Origin: an uncultured Eggerthellaceae bacterium | GTDB lineage: Bacteria; Actinomycetota; Coriobacteriia; Coriobacteriales; Eggerthellaceae | Reading direction: 5' to 3' | NCBI GenBank assembly: GCA_910588945.1 | Contig: CAJUSF010000026.1 | Coordinates: 1 to 27,745 of the forward strand | DNA length: 27,745 bases | Shown: positions 13,993-21,776 of the stretch, in pieces | How positions within the stretch are numbered: position 1 is the first letter of the stretch | Layout: every line of letters starts with the position of its first letter | Notes under the pieces: generated by a model | What the model was told of the DNA's origin: nothing | Databases searched by the model: none | Seen by the model: the letters and a program-made list of their open reading frames with translations, nothing else | Translations under genes and position numbers: made by a program

Positions 13993-16473
13993 CTACTTCT
14001 TGCGGACAAACAGCGAAACGGCCTTGTACTTCACATCCTCATCTCCGGGAACCGTATCCACGGTCTCGCCGGCCTTATACCCGCGATTCGCAGCGACCTC
14101 GTACTCGTCTTTCACTTCAGGCTGCCCAAATCCCGCCGCCTCAAGCCATTCCAGATTCTGCGCCTCAGTGAGCGCCGCTTGGATGCTGTTGCCCATTTCG
14201 CGTGCCGCCTCGACAATCGAGCGATCACGATCGCGATCGGCGAAGATCGTCTCCATGATGAGCAACCCGCCCGGCTTCAGAACGCGTGCGAACTCGCGCA
14301 AAGCCTGCTGCTGGTCATAGAAAAGTGTCATCACGTTGTTCACGTACACAACATCCATCGTGCTCGAGCCGATACCTGCCGAGATCAGATCCTCAGGATA
14401 GGCCAGCCGGAAGTCCATATTGTTTCCGGAAAGCCCGCTGTCGTGCCACGCGCGATTGATGCCGTCAATCGATTCTGCCACGTAAGACGGACTCCAGTCG
14501 ATGCCGATTGCTTCACCGGAATTTCCTACCATGGAGCTGATCTTGTAAACTCCGCGGCCGCGGCGCGAGCCTATGTCAAGAACGCGCTTTCCCTTAAGAT
14601 CGGATGCTGGAAGAAGCATCTTGCAGACACTCGCGAATCCGTACTCGAACTCTTTTGTGCTGTAGAAGCTTTTGAGCTCCGCCTGAGACGGCATGGTCGC
14701 GCCCTGCCCGCTCGCGGCATTTGCGCCCCCAACCTCGATCGATGCCTTTGCTTGCGAAAGCGTCTCTGCGCGCGCAGCAGGTTCATTCGGCATAACTGCC
14801 GGATGCATACCCTCCTCCATCACATGAGGCTGCACCGTGCTCTCAATTCGATGCGCGGAACCCGAAGTTGCGCCGGAAGGTGACATTAAGCCTGACCCTT
14901 TGTTATCAGCACCATCTGAAGAGGTTGAATGGATGTCGCTCTTCGCGCTCTCGATGTTCGCGTTCAGATTCTCGAGCATGCTTGCGCGCTCCTCAAGCCC
15001 CATACGCGCCGAATCGGCCTGCATTTCGTCGTTGTGCGCGTAATACTTCTCATTGCCGTAGTGCGCCACGAACTGTGTCGTCGGCTTGCGCGTTGCAAGC
15101 TCTGCCATGAAGATCAACATCTCGCGATTGCCGAAGCATCTGTCTACGAAATCGAATGCGTTATCCATGCGCGCGCTCGCGTTCGCCGCGGCCGGTTTGA
15201 TCTTTACGACCTCTTCCTTATAAGCGGCCTCGATCGTCTTGAAAGCAGCCTCGCCCTGCATCGTCTTCTCAAGCATGCACTTGGCAACGAGCTCCTTGAG
15301 CATCCCGATCACAAGCCTCTCGCGGCGGATATAGCCGTGTGAAACATTGCCGGCATCGATTTTGCGCGCCAACATCGCTTCGCGCTCGGCAATCCGCTCC
15401 GAGACACACACATCCAACGATCCGCCCGCAAGCAAGCCTTCTTTCGCCTGGCGCAAAAAATCCCGAATCTGCACGATAACGCCCTCTTGGTCGACAACAT
15501 TCGCACAATCGGTCGCAAGCATATCCAAGATCAGGCTGATCAGCGCCACACGTTCGTCAAATTCGGCCTCACGCGCGCGGTTTGCAATCGCCTCGGGCGC
15601 ATTTCCGGAAAGAATCGTGTCCACCTGATAATCCGAGCGATACTTCTCGAACAGCGAGTAGTAGATGGCGAACTGGTCGGCCACCTCGTCATCGCGAATG
15701 AATTGGACGATGAGCTCGCGGTTCACGGGCTTACCCATGCCCTCATACAGGCTTATGAGGTCAGCCAAATCCTCCCAGCCACGCGCCGTCACGAACGACT
15801 TGCCACCACCGGGCTTGCTTTCCACCTTGTAGAAGCAGTCCTTTTTCGCTTCGAGAAACGAGGTAACGGCCGGGTGCATGCCGCGCTCGGTAGCGTAGCT
15901 CTTCCATGCAGCATAATCAGGCTCGACATCGATTTCGCGAAGGCGATCAAGCGTTACGATATCGAACTCGTGAACCGAGCGGTTGTACTCAGGCGGATTC
16001 CCCGCGCATACAACCACCCAACCTTGCGGCACCTTGTGCTTGCCGAACGTCTTGAACTGAAGGAACTGCAACATCGAAGGGTAAAGCGTTTCGGACACGC
16101 AGTTGATCTCGTCAAGAAATAGGATGCCGTTGCGGATTCCGGTGCGCTCCATGTAGTCATAGATGGCAGCCACGATCTCGCTCATTGTGTATTCGGAGGC
16201 TTCGAACTCGAATCCATCGAAGTTTCGGTGCTCGATTCGCGGAAGTCCGAGCGCGCTTTGGCGCGTGTGGTGCGTCATCGAATAGGATACGATGCCGATG
16301 CCGAGCTCCTCGGCCACCTGCTCCATGATGGCGGTCTTGCCGATTCCTGGCGCGCCCAACAAAAACACAGGACGCTGATGAACCGGCGCTATGGCATACA
16401 TTCCCGCATCGTCCTTCTCAAGATACGCCTCTACTGTGTCTTTGATCTGGCGCTTGGCTTTCAAAATATCCAT
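13993..16473 (-). CDS. MoxR-type AAA+ ATPase fused to a class I SAM-dependent methyltransferase
   Basis: The 826-residue product has two enzymatic modules. The first, about residues 1-515, is a MoxR/dynein-like AAA+ ATPase: Walker A GAPGIGKT (40-47), Walker B GILFLDE (D121, E122), sensor 1 CAGNPPEYN, then TLDRLREIDV and a helical lid. A low-complexity linker follows (about 515-600). The C-terminal 220 residues are a Rossmann methyltransferase with motif I RVLDIGSRRGRG (about 630), acidic GIDWS, motif IV-like MDVVYVNNVMTLF and FARVLKPGGLLIMETIF, closest in look to the UbiE/ArsM group. The ATG at 16473 has GGAAGGAG upstream. The vWA gene precedes it, so an ATPase-vWA pair is expected. The fusion is unusual. 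The methyl acceptor is unknown. Confidence 0.88.
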   Translation of the reverse strand: MDILKAKRQIKDTVEAYLEKDDAGMYAIAPVHQRPVFLLGAPGIGKTAIMEQVAEELGIGIVSYSMTHHTRQSALGLPRIEHRNFDGFEFEASEYTMSEIVAAIYDYMERTGIRNGILFLDEINCVSETLYPSMLQFLQFKTFGKHKVPQGWVVVCAGNPPEYNRSVHEFDIVTLDRLREIDVEPDYAAWKSYATERGMHPAVTSFLEAKKDCFYKVESKPGGGKSFVTARGWEDLADLISLYEGMGKPVNRELIVQFIRDDEVADQFAIYYSLFEKYRSDYQVDTILSGNAPEAIANRAREAEFDERVALISLILDMLATDCANVVDQEGVIVQIRDFLRQAKEGLLAGGSLDVCVSERIAEREAMLARKIDAGNVSHGYIRRERLVIGMLKELVAKCMLEKTMQGEAAFKTIEAAYKEEVVKIKPAAANASARMDNAFDFVDRCFGNREMLIFMAELATRKPTTQFVAHYGNEKYYAHNDEMQADSARMGLEERASMLENLNANIESAKSDIHSTSSDGADNKGSGLMSPSGATSGSAHRIESTVQPHVMEEGMHPAVMPNEPAARAETLSQAKASIEVGGANAASGQGATMPSQAELKSFYSTKEFEYGFASVCKMLLPASDLKGKRVLDIGSRRGRGVYKISSMVGNSGEAIGIDWSPSYVAESIDGINRAWHDSGLSGNNMDFRLAYPEDLISAGIGSSTMDVVYVNNVMTLFYDQQQALREFARVLKPGGLLIMETIFADRDRDRSIVEAAREMGNSIQAALTEAQNLEWLEAAGFGQPEVKDEYEVAANRGYKAGETVDTVPGDEDVKYKAVSLFVRKK

Positions 16474-16486
16474 TACTGCTCCTTCC

Positions 16487-16515
16487 ATTTGAAATTAATT
16501 GTATTAATTTCAAAT
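16487..16515. promoter_or_regulatory. 29-bp perfect palindrome abutting the MoxR ribosome site
   Basis: ATTTGAAATTAAT and ATTAATTTCAAAT are exact 13-base arms around TGT. On the minus strand the centre reads AATACAATT, containing a -10-like TACAAT without a good -35. The palindrome ends immediately before GGAAGGAG. It could be a repressor operator over a promoter, or an RNA hairpin beside the ribosome site. AT-rich ATTAATT half-sites occur again at 16699-16716. Confidence 0.6.
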
Positions 16516-16577
16516 TACATCACGTCCTGACGTTGCGGTTCTCCCTAAAGGGACTAGCTTCGCGTCGCGACCAGGCA

Positions 16578-16650
16578 CCTGCCCTTGCCCCTTGTTTTGA
16601 CCGCATCGTGGCGCGAAGGCCACTCGGGTCAAAGGCGGGGCAATTGCAGG
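16578..16650 (-). ncRNA. Four-helix structured element (candidate regulatory RNA)
   Basis: Four exactly complementary segments nest in order: 16578-16582 with 16646-16650 (CCTGC/GCAGG), 16585-16591 with 16637-16643 (TTGCCCC/GGGGCAA), 16596-16602 with 16627-16633 (TTTGACC/GGTCAAA), and 16608-16612 with 16619-16623 (GTGGC/GCCAC). That is 24 base pairs with small internal loops. It lies in the leader direction of the MoxR-methyltransferase gene. It matches no riboswitch class that I recognise. A repeat element (REP-like) or cruciform operator is an alternative. Confidence 0.45.
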
Positions 16651-16682
16651 CACCGGTCGAACCCTCGCTTTCTTTACGGCTA

Positions 16683-16728
16683 CCTGTTCCCTTTTTTTAT
16701 TAATTAAAAAATTAATATACGAAACAGG
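16683..16728. repeat. Nested AT-rich inverted repeat
   Basis: ATTAATT (16699-16705) and AATTAAT (16710-16716) flank AAAA. Around them CCTGTT (16683-16688) is complementary to AACAGG (16723-16728). T- and A-runs surround the core. Its half-site resembles that of the palindrome at 16487-16515, so one protein might bind both. Confidence 0.5.
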
Positions 16729-16854
16729 ATGCCGTAACGAAGCTAAAAATCCACGAGGTGTGCTTAGCTGGCGTGTGATGCGGCCGAGCTGGCTTCGTCC
16801 AATGAGGGTAAGCATCAAAGCGTCAGATAAGCGCGCATTCGTGGGTTTTGAGCG

Positions 16855-18606
16855 TCACGATATGGATTCTAAAGAATCCATATCGATCGTAACTTTGATG
16901 GCCCAGGGAGGCACCGGTGGAACCTCCTTGTCCTCGTCTTCCATAAACACAAATGCCACATCAAAATCGGGTGCTTTCTCGGGAAATTGCCCGAATCCAT
17001 CCGTAAAGTAGAGCACTCCCTGTAAATTCTCAAACTCGCCACGACCGCGCAGCATCTCGATATAGTCGATAGCTGGGCGAAAATCGGTCCCGCCCATTCC
17101 GCGGATCACGAAGTTCGCCATCAAGCGATCCACGTCGCGCATGCTCGAAATCCTCATGTCAGATTGCACCTTCGAATCGGCTTGGATGAGGTGCACATTC
17201 ACCTCGCTCGAGTACTCCTCCGAGCTTTTCAGTATGTCGAATGTGTGCTCGATGAACTTGCGCACGAGGTCGCCACGCACCGACTCTGACGTATCTATTA
17301 TGATCGCGAAATCGCGGATACGCTGGGTTTCCTTGTACTCAAGCGGCTCGATGAGAGGCATGTTTCCGTACATATCCATGCCGAATGTGTAGAAGATCGT
17401 GTCGAACTCGTCCATGTTGAGCTTCATCTCTTCGTTCACGGTCATAAATTTGCGGAGGAATTCCGTGTAGTCGTATCGCCTGCGATTGGCCAGTTGCAAG
17501 TTCGCCATCAACGAGGCCGCCTCTTCGCCCCATTCCTTGGAAAACGTGCTCAAATTCATCTCGATCTGCTTTGAGATCTCTTCCCAATCGCGCTCGTTGC
17601 GATCATCATCTTCGTCGCGCCCGTGCTCTCGCTGATCATGCCGCTCGGGCTGCCCGTCCGGGGGCGACATCATCTGTCCCGAGGAATCGTCCTGCTTATC
17701 GGCATCATCCTGCCGATCCTCTTCTTGGTGCTCGCGCTCGTCCGGCTCCCCAGAATTCGGCTCGGAAAGCGCATCTTCATCTTGATCGTCCTGCCCACCA
17801 CCTTGCGCATTCGGAGATGACGAGTCATCGTCCGTGTCGTTTTCGGGCGTTCGATCACGCTGCCCTTGCTCGCTCTCTGGGCTTTGACCTTCCGGAGAAT
17901 CGGAGCGCAGGCCATCGGATTGCATGTCGGGATTCTCATCGTTTTCCGAGAATTCTTCATCATGGCTGTCGCTTGATGTTTCATCGGACTGATCGGGCTT
18001 GGCATGGATCGGCCACGCGCCGTGATCGTCGCGCTCGAATATCGCACGCCAATCTGCAAGCGCACTCGTGCCGATCCCGCGAAAGTGCTGCCCTTCAGCC
18101 GTTCGTTCAAGATTCTCGATCAGATTGTAGATCTTGCCGGGAGTGAGACCGCCGGTCGTCATCTTTATCTTGCTGATCGCCATTCTGCGCTCAAGGTCGT
18201 GCTCGCTCTTGAAACGGTCGCCGCAAAGGTCCATCGCTGTGCTCTCTGCGATGATATCGCAAGTAAGATTCCACGCGTCCTTGTTCTTCTTGTTCTTTTC
18301 GAATGGATGACGAAAAACGCAATGCATGATCATGTGAAGATAATCGCGCACCGACTCGTCGAACGATTCTTGGAATCGCGCGATGACTCGGGGCGGGTCA
18401 TACATTGTCGATGCGCCATCGGTTGCAAGCGGATAGTGCGACCCCACGCGAACGGGCTCGAGATCCATTCGCCATAACGCCAGATCGAGGAAGCGAAACT
18501 TCAGCATGAGCTGCGTGCGGCACTCGTCGATGATGTCCGCGCCCAGCCGGTCCTCTTGGAGGCGCCGCTCCATTTTTGAGTCATGGGGACGGTTCTCTTG
18601 ACTCAT
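16855..18606 (-). CDS. vWA-domain protein with degenerate metallopeptidase-like N-terminus (MoxR partner)
   Basis: The product has 583 residues. The N-terminal 200 residues look like the putative metallopeptidase domain seen before vWA domains (DUF2201 type), but the zinc motif reads H91-M-I-M-H95, with the catalytic Glu replaced by Met. H100 and a CDIIAES segment follow. Residues about 200-345 are very rich in Asp, Glu, Ser and Gln and surely disordered. The C-terminal vWA domain has a complete MIDAS: D438-T-S440-E-S442, T507 in GGTDF and D536 in TDGFG. The ATG at 18606 has AAGGAG upstream. It precedes the MoxR ATPase gene, so a RavA-ViaA-like pair is likely. Metal-dependent binding of a partner, rather than proteolysis, is the expected role. 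Confidence 0.85.
   Translation of the reverse strand: MSQENRPHDSKMERRLQEDRLGADIIDECRTQLMLKFRFLDLALWRMDLEPVRVGSHYPLATDGASTMYDPPRVIARFQESFDESVRDYLHMIMHCVFRHPFEKNKKNKDAWNLTCDIIAESTAMDLCGDRFKSEHDLERRMAISKIKMTTGGLTPGKIYNLIENLERTAEGQHFRGIGTSALADWRAIFERDDHGAWPIHAKPDQSDETSSDSHDEEFSENDENPDMQSDGLRSDSPEGQSPESEQGQRDRTPENDTDDDSSSPNAQGGGQDDQDEDALSEPNSGEPDEREHQEEDRQDDADKQDDSSGQMMSPPDGQPERHDQREHGRDEDDDRNERDWEEISKQIEMNLSTFSKEWGEEAASLMANLQLANRRRYDYTEFLRKFMTVNEEMKLNMDEFDTIFYTFGMDMYGNMPLIEPLEYKETQRIRDFAIIIDTSESVRGDLVRKFIEHTFDILKSSEEYSSEVNVHLIQADSKVQSDMRISSMRDVDRLMANFVIRGMGGTDFRPAIDYIEMLRGRGEFENLQGVLYFTDGFGQFPEKAPDFDVAFVFMEDEDKEVPPVPPWAIKVTIDMDSLESIS
16858..16885. repeat. Hairpin inside the last codons of the vWA gene
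   Basis: CGATATGGATTC (16858-16869) and GAATCCATATCG (16874-16885) form a perfect 12-bp stem with loop TAAA. It encodes the C-terminal residues IDMDSLESIS and ends at the stop codon. No T-tract follows on the minus strand, so it looks like a 3'-end stabiliser or processing stem, not a terminator. Confidence 0.6.
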
Positions 18607-18679
18607 TTTCCGCTCCTTGTCAGAATCACGTGCCCGCGAAAAAGCGAGCGACTTGAAACGCTCCCTCTCCTCGCTTCAT

Positions 18680-20941
18680 TCACAGTTCGAAATCCATTTC
18701 GTCCATCACGGTCCATCGACGGCCTATTTCCAGAATATAGCCCGTCATCGAGGCATCCTGAACTGCAGAAACTCTATCAACCACTTTAAGAATGTTTTCC
18801 TTGTTCAGATACCCCAATTCGACCAGCTTGTCTATCGAAGTCCGATCGTCGTGCTTGGCCGCCTCCACGCAAATCTGCTCGATGCCCTTCGCCAAAATCC
18901 GTTCACACATAGCACGATTCGAGTCGCTCAAAAAGATCGGATCCTGCAGACGCTTGATCACTCGTGTAGCCTGCTCGTACAGATCGAGACCTTGTTCGTT
19001 GAACGAATCGAAGCTGCTCGCATTCACGATCGATGAATCATAGTGGTCGAAAATCGCCTCCACGTTCACGAATGCCGAGGTGGACAGCGCGAGGGACTGC
19101 TGTTGCTGTCCGCGCGTTGTGCTTGGGAACCGGAAGTCGAGGCTTGTGTGGCCTTCGATAGGATTCATCAGATCGATATGAATAAGGCTCAGATGACTCG
19201 CCGCGGTAAGCCCGCGAATGCCGATCGTGGATATGCGATCGGACAGGAACAGCTCTTCAACCTGCGCTGCTCCGTTGAACGCGTATGGCGCGATCTCATC
19301 AACCTCGGGCGGAACCACGATGCGCGCGCGATCGTCCATACAGACGACGATTTTCGAAGTGCGCTCATTCTTGCGTTCGAGCAAGAGGCCGCCATTGGTG
19401 TAGAACTTTGGATTACCCGGCGAAACCTCGATCGAATGAAGTGTCGGAGCTTGGTTTCCATGGCGCGATCCTCGCGTTACAAGTGCATTTTGTCCAATTT
19501 CTTCTAGTGTGCTCGGAATAACGACACTTTCAAGCGATGTGTCGAGAAATGCCTCTTTTCCAATCTTGTGCAGGCCTTCTGTAATCTTCACGCGACGAAG
19601 CATGTGGCAGTTCTTAAATGCTGCCTCGCCAACAACACTAATCGAGCTCGGCAGGTCGACCTCTGCGATCGAAGGATGATTCGCAAATGCGTCAGCATCT
19701 ATCGCGATGGTTCCTAGCGCGACTTCATAATAACTCGTGGATTCATCGAGCATTCTGATAAGGTGTAAACCGTCCTCGCGCTTGCTATACAGACCGCCGG
19801 ATTCATCCATCGTGATGTTTTGAGAATCCTTCGACAGCGCAAATGTTGCACTAGGACCTGAATAGGTCAGTGCGGTTCTAGCTGCAAACGGATAGTCGAG
19901 CCGCTCCACCGAAGCCGGAATCGAAAGAGAGTCAATCGCGGTTGATGTAAATGCGTTCTTCTCGATTGCCTTCAAGCCCTCATTGAGTTGAATGTCCACT
20001 AAATTAGTGCAGTCGAAAAATGCCTTCTCCATTATGACTTTCAAATTTGGAGGCGCGTTAAAGCGCTCGATCCCTGTTTTTGAAAGTGCGAAGTTGCCGA
20101 TCACCTCAAGCGATTCTGGAAATATGACTTGCTGCATGCTCGCCATCGTACTGAACGCTTTATTACCGATCGCGATGCAGCCCTCGGGAATGGCGTATTC
20201 TTCGCATGGCACCGCAAGTGCCGCCATCACTGTTCCATCGGCGTTGAAGATGGCTCTGCCGTCGGTCTTCATAAACTGATTTGTGTCGTCGATCGTTATC
20301 GTTTCGAGCTGGCTCTTCGCAAAGGCTCCTGGCGCAACCGTGCGCGCATTATGCCCGATATGCAGGCATTTCAGGCTCGAAATATCGAAGATGCTCGGAC
20401 CGAGTACATCAATTTCACCTGGCAACGTAAGCTCTTCGAGACAGTTGCAATTTCTGAACCAATCAGATTTGAAATCAGCAAGATTACGCGAAAGTCTTGC
20501 AACCTTCAAATCGCTGTTATGACGGAAAGCGCAAGGCCCAATTGAGATAACGGAATCAGGTACGTCAATACGCTCGATGCCCTTCAAGTGCGACAAAGCA
20601 TCCATGTGTATACCGATCACAGGCATACCGTCAATTGCTTGGGGTATAAAAAGTTCAGTCGCTGAACTTGAAGGCGTGCAGCTGTTAACCCTTATCTCTT
20701 TTGCATCGATCTCAACGTAGAACCAGACATTACCGCAATCGTCAATAAAGCGCTTCTCCTCGGACTCGCGTGCTGCCTCGATTCGCGCAGCACGCTCTCG
20801 CGCACGCTTGATGGCTTCGACGCGGTCCTGAGATTCCTTCATATTCTGAGACGAAGTGAATACATCGCCCATAAGGGTCGGCGAGAACCCGCCGAAGCAA
20901 ACATCGAGCTTACCGAGATCGATGCCGTAGCTGACACCCAT
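18680..20941 (-). CDS. Cytoplasmic leucine-rich-repeat (LRR_5/BspA-like) protein
   Basis: The product has 753 residues. The N-terminus MGVSYGIDLGKLDVCFGG is not a signal peptide. A charged helix rich in Arg, Glu and Ala follows (about 40-65), likely coiled. From about residue 85 to 620 there are many repeats of the LRR_5 pattern, such as IERIDVPDSVISIGPCAFRH and MQQVIFPESLEVIGNFALSK. About 120 helical residues follow. Most BspA-like proteins are exported, so a cytoplasmic one points to a binding scaffold. The ATG at 20941 shares its A with the TAA stop of the preceding gene (TAATG), so translation is coupled and this start is well fixed. The vWA gene follows after 73 bases. Confidence 0.85.
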   Translation of the reverse strand: MGVSYGIDLGKLDVCFGGFSPTLMGDVFTSSQNMKESQDRVEAIKRARERAARIEAARESEEKRFIDDCGNVWFYVEIDAKEIRVNSCTPSSSATELFIPQAIDGMPVIGIHMDALSHLKGIERIDVPDSVISIGPCAFRHNSDLKVARLSRNLADFKSDWFRNCNCLEELTLPGEIDVLGPSIFDISSLKCLHIGHNARTVAPGAFAKSQLETITIDDTNQFMKTDGRAIFNADGTVMAALAVPCEEYAIPEGCIAIGNKAFSTMASMQQVIFPESLEVIGNFALSKTGIERFNAPPNLKVIMEKAFFDCTNLVDIQLNEGLKAIEKNAFTSTAIDSLSIPASVERLDYPFAARTALTYSGPSATFALSKDSQNITMDESGGLYSKREDGLHLIRMLDESTSYYEVALGTIAIDADAFANHPSIAEVDLPSSISVVGEAAFKNCHMLRRVKITEGLHKIGKEAFLDTSLESVVIPSTLEEIGQNALVTRGSRHGNQAPTLHSIEVSPGNPKFYTNGGLLLERKNERTSKIVVCMDDRARIVVPPEVDEIAPYAFNGAAQVEELFLSDRISTIGIRGLTAASHLSLIHIDLMNPIEGHTSLDFRFPSTTRGQQQQSLALSTSAFVNVEAIFDHYDSSIVNASSFDSFNEQGLDLYEQATRVIKRLQDPIFLSDSNRAMCERILAKGIEQICVEAAKHDDRTSIDKLVELGYLNKENILKVVDRVSAVQDASMTGYILEIGRRWTVMDEMDFEL

Positions 20942-21288
20942 TATTTGATGGGTCCGCAGGCCTCCCATGGAGCGCCCGCTGGGTTGAGCTTCCTGCGCCT
21001 AGAGGTTTCATCGCTGAACATAATGCTGTAACGCACGCCCTTGAGCGTAACATACAGACTTGCGATCTCATGCTTGCTTCCGTGATTAAACACCTCGTAA
21101 GTAATGAGTTCGCGATCAACAAGAGGCATGAGATTCTCGTCGGCAAGAAGCTTTTCGAGAAGCATATTGGTGGATTGCCTACCGAGCTCGTCTTGCTTGA
21201 GTGTGATGTTATAAAGAATGAGCTCTTGCTCCGGTGTTAAACGGCCTAGCTCTTCGATCTCTGCAAGGATATCTGCATCTGTTGCCAT
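20941..21288 (-). CDS. 115-aa protein of unknown function, first gene of the MoxR-vWA block
   Basis: I do not recognise this protein. It is acidic and soluble, predicted helical in the first half (ILAEIEELGRLTPEQELILY), with a few strand-like segments later (ITYEVFNHGSKHEIASLYVT, LKGVRYSIMFSD). No membrane segment, signal peptide or metal motif is visible. The ATG at 21288 has AGGAGGG eight bases upstream. Its stop overlaps the start of the LRR gene by one base, which implies a fixed stoichiometry and a shared task. A TAGAAT box lies upstream at about minus-strand 21340-21345 without a good -35. The terminator of the molybdopterin operon separates it from upstream transcription. Confidence 0.8.
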   Translation of the reverse strand: MATDADILAEIEELGRLTPEQELILYNITLKQDELGRQSTNMLLEKLLADENLMPLVDRELITYEVFNHGSKHEIASLYVTLKGVRYSIMFSDETSRRRKLNPAGAPWEACGPIK

Positions 21289-21410
21289 GGGTTTTACCCT
21301 CCTGGTCGTTCCTTGTTCTTGTCTGCTACTATTCTAATTCTTTTCGCCTTGAATTACTGCGTGAACGGCTGTTTCATACAGCTTTTTCATATGGATGAAA
21401 TTCGACTTCA

Positions 21411-21448
21411 GGTATCAAAAAAGGCCTGTCTATCGCTAGACAGGCCTT
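21411..21448 (-). terminator. Intrinsic terminator of the molybdopterin enzyme operon
   Basis: AAGGCCTGTCTA (21421-21432) and TAGACAGGCCTT (21437-21448) form a perfect 12-bp stem with loop TCGC. On the minus strand it is followed by six Ts (the A-run from 21417). It lies 26 bases past the stop of the third gene and isolates the operon from the MoxR-vWA block. Confidence 0.9.
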
Positions 21449-21473
21449 CAATGAAATGCTCGTGTATTAAGAG

Positions 21474-21749
21474 TTACACGCCTGCATATCCCTTAGAAGG
21501 ATCGGAGCCACCAACGCCGGTCTCGGAGTCGCCAGCCTCATTGCCGGTACGCTTTGTTGAAGTGTAGCCACCCCAAGCGCGAGCAATGAACTTGTCCTTT
21601 ACCCAGAAAATCTGAGCCTTCATAAGATCTGCCTGAGTGATGCCCTCTTCTGCAAGAGCCTCATCCTTTGTCTTGCCTCCAGCAATGAGACCATTGAGGA
21701 TCTCAGCTGCCTCAGGAGCATCAAGAGCGAGGAATTCATCGCGGGTCAT
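21474..21749 (-). CDS. 91-aa protein of unknown function in the molybdopterin enzyme operon
   Basis: This is a small soluble protein that I do not recognise. The first 50 residues are helical and acidic (MTRDEFLALDAPEAAEILNG, then KTKDEALAEEGITQADLMKA). A short aromatic segment follows (QIFWVKDKFIARAWGGYTS) and a Gly/Ser/Asp-rich flexible tail ends the protein. There are no cysteines, so it does not bind an Fe-S cluster. The ATG at 21749 has AAGGAGGG six bases upstream. It is third in the operon, 90 bases after the 119-aa gene, with a hairpin between. Its position suggests a structural subunit or dedicated chaperone of the large subunit, but nothing in the sequence proves this. Confidence 0.82.
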   Translation of the reverse strand: MTRDEFLALDAPEAAEILNGLIAGGKTKDEALAEEGITQADLMKAQIFWVKDKFIARAWGGYTSTKRTGNEAGDSETGVGGSDPSKGYAGV

Positions 21750-21776
21750 ATTATGCCCTCCTTGTCAGTCTTTCAA

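Larger units (their letters stand above)
16474..16854. other. Palindrome-rich gap between the vWA and MoxR-methyltransferase genes
   Basis: This 381-nt stretch has no believable gene. A 102-codon minus-strand frame crosses it, but its composition follows the palindromes and it has no ribosome site. It holds a 29-bp palindrome at the ribosome site of the MoxR gene (16487-16515), a four-helix structure (16578-16650), and an AT-rich inverted repeat nested in CCTGTT/AACAGG arms (16683-16728). A gap this long and structured inside an otherwise tight block suggests a second promoter or RNA-level control. Confidence 0.65.

Noticed and set aside
14179..14883. 234-codon plus-strand frame opposite the methyltransferase domain
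   Set aside because: It is the antisense shadow of the fused MoxR-methyltransferase gene, with no ribosome site and no domain.
16510..16818. 102-codon minus-strand frame between the vWA and MoxR genes
   Set aside because: It runs through the nested palindromes, has no ribosome site, and shows no recognisable motif. The region is better explained as non-coding.
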